Assembly: GCA_030248065.1 (NCBI GenBank)
Contig: JASAMV010001482.1
Span: forward strand, 94,804 to 158,803
Direction: 5' to 3'
Length of the DNA: 64,000 nucleotides
From: Rhynchonema sp. JSB1_4
Lineage: Eukaryota > Nematoda > Chromadorea > Monhysterida > Xyalidae
Shown: piece after piece, positions 60,462 through 64,000 of the stretch
Position numbering within the stretch: position 1 is the stretch's first letter
Layout of the letters: each line of letters begins with the position of its first letter
Notes under the pieces: generated by a model
Told to the model about the DNA's origin: nothing
What the model saw: only the letters and a program-made list of their open reading frames with translations
The model's database searches: none
Program-made: the position numbers and the translations under genes

Positions 60462-62185
60462 TCACATGAGCACGCATTTTTTCTTATGTCCGGGATGTTG
60501 TTGTTGATGATGTTGTTGTTGACCGTGTTGTTGAGGTTGATGTTGTTGTTGTTGTTGTCTTGCCTGTGTTGTTCGCTGGTCAACGGCTGGGGGCGGCATC
60601 GATCGCAGACTCGGTGGTGGAGTGGTTGGGGGTTGGCGACCGGACGGTGGGATCGGCTTTAGTTTTTGGTTGGATGTCGTTTTGGGTGGGATCGGTTTGC
60701 TCAAAATCGGTTTCGATGTTTGTTTGACTGAAAACAACACAACAAACATACAGTAACTGTTGTTCTCAAATGCACAACACGAGTGAAACATCAGACAGCC
60801 AACCAATAATGGGCGGTGCCAGTTGTTCATCGGTGTCGCGGTCACTCAAACTGTTGGCTCGACTGTCATCGAACATGGTCGGCTCGTCGTCGTCTTTGGC
60901 GAACACCAACGTCGACATCGGCTGCTTGGTGCTGCTGTCACCACGATACGGTTCGTTCTCTTCCTCCCAGTGGTGACGCACCGACGCCGTCACGTGACCT
61001 GCAGTGTTAATCACACGTGAAACATCACCCTGACTGTAAAGAACGGACGCGCACCAATTTCCTCCTTGAGCATGGCGATTTTGAATGCGCAATCCTGAAT
61101 GTCAGGGACGGACGAACGGATCTCGTCGAACGTCAAGTTGGCGTGTAATCGGCGCAACTGCGTCACCGCCTGATTCAACAGGGCCTCGGTGGCCTGTGCG
61201 CAACGTTGAGTGTTTGTGAAACATCATCCACACATTTCACACAATGTTGAGTGTTTGTGAAACATCACCAACTTCGAGTTCAGCGATCAATTCGACGGCG
61301 CCGTACACTTTGTCGTCATCGTCCAACGCGATCGGCGGCACCGCTGTGCTGAATGAAACATCACTGATCACTGTTGGTTTGGGACTGGTGGGCGTCGGAA
61401 TGACGATCTTGACGTGGGGAGGCTGCGGATGAAAGAAGGTAATGTTGTGAGGGAATTAAAGTGAACAAATATGAACTCGAGTGTACTTGTTTATTCTGTA
61501 TGGTTTGTTGTTGTTGTTTTGTGTTTGACTTTGTTTGACTGACGCTGGTCGTCGATGTTTTGCTCGGTCGAACATTGTTCTGTACGATTGTTGTCGAACC
61601 GACGACACGCACTTCGGACGAACGAAGGGGTCGAGGGGGCGGAGTCGGTAGCGCTCGATCTGTAGGTGGCGAAATGGGGCGGACATAGTCCATCCACTCT
61701 GTCATGCGACTCGTGTGTGCGAGTCTTATGGCGCGATGGGAAAGCTGTTGCATTTAGATGACACCAACCTTGGTAGACGGTTGTATTTGTCGATGATATT
61801 GGTTGATTTGACAACGTCGATTTCGATCTGGTGGATTTGGTCGTGCCCACAGTTGGCATCGGACCGCGCTCACTGTGGCAAATTGCGGCCAGTTGGAATT
61901 CTTCATGAGTTGGATCGGAATTGGTTGCTAAAAACTTGGGTTTCGGCTGCGAAAACTTCGATTTCACGCACGTAAAAAAACAGCACTCAACTTACGGTAT
62001 GGGACTTCTTTCATGAACACCGCTTGACTGCTGGTTGTTCTTGATGGCATGGATGGAATGGATGATATTGACGCACTGTCACTGTCGGTATCGGCAGCGG
62101 TCTTCATCAGTTCTTGTTGACTTTCCCAATTTGGTGGCGATTGACCCCCATTCGAATTGTTCGTCTGGTCCGGTCTTGGTCTCAT
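60462..62185 (-). CDS. Pro/Gln-rich protein with possible CaaX box, 5' end unresolved
   Basis: About seven exons on the minus strand, roughly 62185-61990, 61950-61765, 61722-61497, 61424-61273, 61193-61076, 60983-60800 and 60727-60462. Ser/Thr/Pro-rich N-terminal parts (PPTDRALPTPPPRPLRSSE) lead to a possible helical segment (ALLNQAVTQLRRLHANLTFD, IRSSVPDIQDCAFKIAMLKE), an acidic stretch (DDDEPTMFDD), and a Pro-rich then Gln/His-rich tail ending HKKKCVLM. Lys-Lys-Lys-Cys-Val-Leu-Met would be a prenylation (CaaX) signal with a basic patch, pointing to membrane anchoring. The last exon has two open frames and the choice depends on the donor used near 60800, so the CaaX end is not certain. No family was recognised. 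The region carries five TGATGTTTCA motifs, all in the sense orientation. Confidence 0.6.
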
Positions 62186-62662
62186 CAGAACGTATCCTTG
62201 TTGTTGATTATCAGTTGGTGATGGTCGTGATGTGATTCTACTTTCTCGACATCGAAATTTGGGAGATGAAATTTAGGAAAGATGGATGGTGATTAAGGGA
62301 AATCAGAAACGTCAGGGAAATTGGTTGAATCAGAAAGTGAGAAACTAAATTTGAACACATGCCATTATCCCTTGATTGAATTTGGTCAAATAATATTGAT
62401 GAACAAAGCTAGGTCGCACAATGACCATATAAGAATTCATCAAAATCAATCCTGATTTTCACGTTCAGTCACTCTTAACTACTGTGCTATTTGTGATTCT
62501 CACAAAACATTTTCAGCTGAAAATAATCTAGCAGATCAACCACGTTGCCGCAGGTCTGAAACATTTCACTAACTGCATTCTTTGTGTGTGATCGCGCAAC
62601 GCAACGTCATTGCCCCGTCACCAGCCTGCTTTGCGATTCAGGAAAAAAATTTGACCAATTCT
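62186..62662. other. Region between two genes
   Basis: May hold further 5' exons of the minus-strand gene (an in-frame acceptor-like site lies near 62240) and the promoter of the small secreted-peptide gene. Nothing firm. Confidence 0.35.
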
Positions 62663-62668
62663 TATAAA
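62663..62668 (+). promoter_or_regulatory. TATA box
   Basis: TATAAA, 70 bp upstream of the signal-peptide ATG at 62738; spacing allows a short 5' UTR. Confidence 0.45.
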
Positions 62669-62737
62669 GTCATTGTGCGACCAATATCAGCTGCTCTTCA
62701 ACCGGGGTTGTAAAAATTATTGAAGCAAAGTAACACA

Positions 62738-63162
62738 ATGTTTAAGAACGTTGTGTTAGCTGTAGTGCTGTCACTTGGTCTTGCAGGAAGTACAGGTCTG
62801 CTACGGGAGGTTGTCACTCAGCCCCCGAATACCGTAACCCACAGTAATTTTGATCTGCAAGGATCGTGTCGAGACCAGTTTGTTTTTTATTTATGTTTTG
62901 CGTGTTGGCGCCGACACCAACCAACATTTCGAAGTTTTGGTGATCGACGCGCATGATGACAATTTCCAGCTTGCTGCCGCTAATACACGTGTCGATAAGC
63001 AGCGATCAGCATGGGTCTCGCAACGATCTCGCTTGCGGTGGGTTACGGTATTCGGGGGCTGAGTGACAACCTCCCGTAGACTGCCTTTATAAATTGCTGA
63101 AAGAAGTAGTGAGTAAGTTTGGTCGATCACTGAATTTGAGTTCACTCACGTTGGAACTTTGA
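62738..63162 (+). pseudogene. Small secreted-peptide gene interrupted by a MITE
   Basis: From ATG 62738, a clear signal peptide (MFKNVVLAVVLSLGLAGSTG) runs 22 codons into the TA at 62802-62803, where a 273-bp TA-flanked element begins. Counting one TA and skipping the element, the frame would continue on the other side from 63079 to a TGA at 63160-63162, for 49 aa in total with a helical-looking Leu/Lys segment. In its present form the frame instead reads into the element and ends at 62956 (72 aa). No family was recognised. The host may have had an intron (a GTAAGT-like site at 63114), so the length of the old product is uncertain. Confidence 0.6.
62804..63076. mobile_element. TA-flanked MITE inserted in a secreted-peptide gene
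   Basis: CGGGAGGTTGTCACTCAGCC at the left is mirrored by GGCTGAGTGACAACCTCCCG at the right; the inverted repeat exceeds 35 bp. TA on both sides (62802-62803, 63077-63078). The inside has CATGATGACAATTTCCAGC, the core seen in the elements at 12849 and 23148. Confidence 0.9.
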
Positions 63163-63267
63163 CGTGCGCCGTGAATGAAATTCAACGCCAGATTTGGATC
63201 GATCGGATGTTAATTGAGAAAGAATTTTATTTTCGTTTTTGTCGTGTCTCTTGTCTGAGTTTACATA

Positions 63268-63678
63268 CCGTATTCCCTAAATTAGAGCCCCCCCAAAAAA
63301 TAGAGCCCCCAAAAATACAGCCCCCCCTAACAGGGGTCAGTGAAAAAAGATACCCCCCCCCCCAAAAATACAGCCCACCCCAACTTGGAATTCCCCGCTT
63401 GGGGCTTGGGGGTCGTAAAGTCAAGTTCTTGTGTAAGACACCTTGTGTACAACGTTTGTGGTTGAGTATTTGATGACGTAAAGCCTTTTATGGAAGATCT
63501 GCACCTAAAATCACTCAATAATGCAAAGTAACACCCTGACAGAACTCCATTTTAGGGGTATTTTTGGAACATTTTTTGAGATTTTGGGCAGCGAAAAAAT
63601 ACAGCCCCCCAAAAATACAGCCCCCCTAAAAGGGGTCAGTGAAAAAATACAGCCCCCCTTGTATTTTAGGTTTTACGG
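63268..63678. mobile_element. TA-flanked MITE (CCGTA termini)
   Basis: Begins CCGTATTCCCTAAATTAGAG and ends TGTATTTTAGGTTTTACGG, flanked by TA (63266-63267, 63679-63680). The interior has ACAGCCCCCCAAAAATACAG units and GGGGTCAGTGAAAAAA. Its termini match the TA|CCGTAAAAACCTAAATAG ends scattered over 52.9-58.6 kb. Confidence 0.82.
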
Positions 63679-63750
63679 TAGGCGCCGGACAGGAAAAAGA
63701 CACACGACACACAGACACAACCGCGAAGAAAGCGCAGCTATATTCTTATA

Positions 63751-64000
63751 ATCAGTGTTGGAGGTGGGGGGGTTTGGGGGGGGGGGGGTAGCCCCCCCCA
63801 GTACAGTAGGTATCCCCCCTCGCCTGGTCTGGTACAGTAGGCATAGTAGTGGCTGGGGGGGGGTTGGGGGGGTTACCCCCCCCCCCCCCCATCTCAGTAC
63901 TTACCTACCACAAAACCCGGGGGGGGGGGTGGGGGGGGGTTGAGTACTTACCTCTCACAACTCCAAATCATACCTCTCACAAGCAATTTTATACCTTTTT
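63751..64000. mobile_element. Incomplete hAT-like elements at window edge
   Basis: CAGTGTTGGAGGTGGGGGGG (63753) matches the inverted end near 54228. At 63851 CATAGTAGTGGCTGGG starts another copy of the 55835/57461 family, which runs off the window. This is at least the third copy of that family. Confidence 0.75.

Noticed and set aside
1..64000. tRNA, rRNA, spliced-leader or CRISPR-like features
   Set aside because: No clover-leaf with A/B box pattern, no rRNA core sequence, no known spliced-leader sequence and no regularly spaced direct repeats were seen; a tRNAscan or Rfam search would be decisive.

Overview
This is a stretch of a eukaryotic nuclear genome, most likely from a nematode or a close ecdysozoan relative. 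Introns are short (mostly 45-75 nt) and typically end in TTTCAG. The gene content also fits: Cys-loop anion channels in tandem, a large secreted EGF/vWA/C-type-lectin protein with the architecture of nematode IRG-7-like proteins, and an F-box protein. A clear YTHDF-type m6A reader argues against a Caenorhabditis-like worm, because C. elegans lacks YTH readers. I do not assign a genus. Exon-intron models were built by hand from GT-AG (twice GC-AG) signals. For the nine fully modelled genes all exon phases close and give one uninterrupted frame. Start codons and a few splice sites remain uncertain where stated.

Layout of the gene-rich part (0-45 kb): a secreted C-type lectin (minus, 0.4-1.8 kb); weak coding traces (2.5-3.5 kb); an unrecognised multi-pass membrane protein (minus, 3.6-5.1 kb), divergent from a truncated, catalytically dead M1-aminopeptidase-like type II membrane protein (plus, 5.7-7.3 kb); three tandem Cys-loop ligand-gated anion-channel genes (plus, 10.5-12.8, 16.5-20.4, 22.2-26.7 kb); a 30-exon EGF/CTLD/vWA secreted protein (plus, 27.9-34.7 kb); a C2H2 zinc-finger protein (plus, 37.4-39.5 kb); and an F-box protein with a decayed paralogue beside it (minus, 40.1-43.2 kb).

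The right part (45-64 kb) is dominated by the YTHDF gene (minus, 45.2-52.3 kb) and by a dense nest of short non-autonomous DNA transposons. At least seven elements have hAT-like CAGTG...CACTG ends and an 8-bp target-site duplication visible on both sides (one of these duplications matches 7 of 8). At least four or five others have TA-flanked terminal inverted repeats. Many are inserted inside one another, and they carry long G/C runs and simple internal repeats. A Pro/Gln-rich protein with a possible C-terminal CaaX box (minus, 60.5-62.2 kb) and a small secreted-peptide gene split by a TA-flanked element (62.7-63.2 kb) end the window.

The most unusual signals are: (1) two 1.07-1.09 kb fold-back elements of one family, both inside ion-channel introns and both flanked by TTAA; (2) a 10-mer, TGATGTTTCA, found about 19 times against about 0.1 expected, mostly in introns and mostly in the sense orientation; (3) a pair of direct hAT-like copies whose outer flanks, but not inner flanks, share an 8-bp duplication, as expected for a composite transposon; (4) three TA-flanked elements with different termini but a shared internal core; (5) an M1 aminopeptidase-like gene that ends just after a destroyed GAMEN motif.
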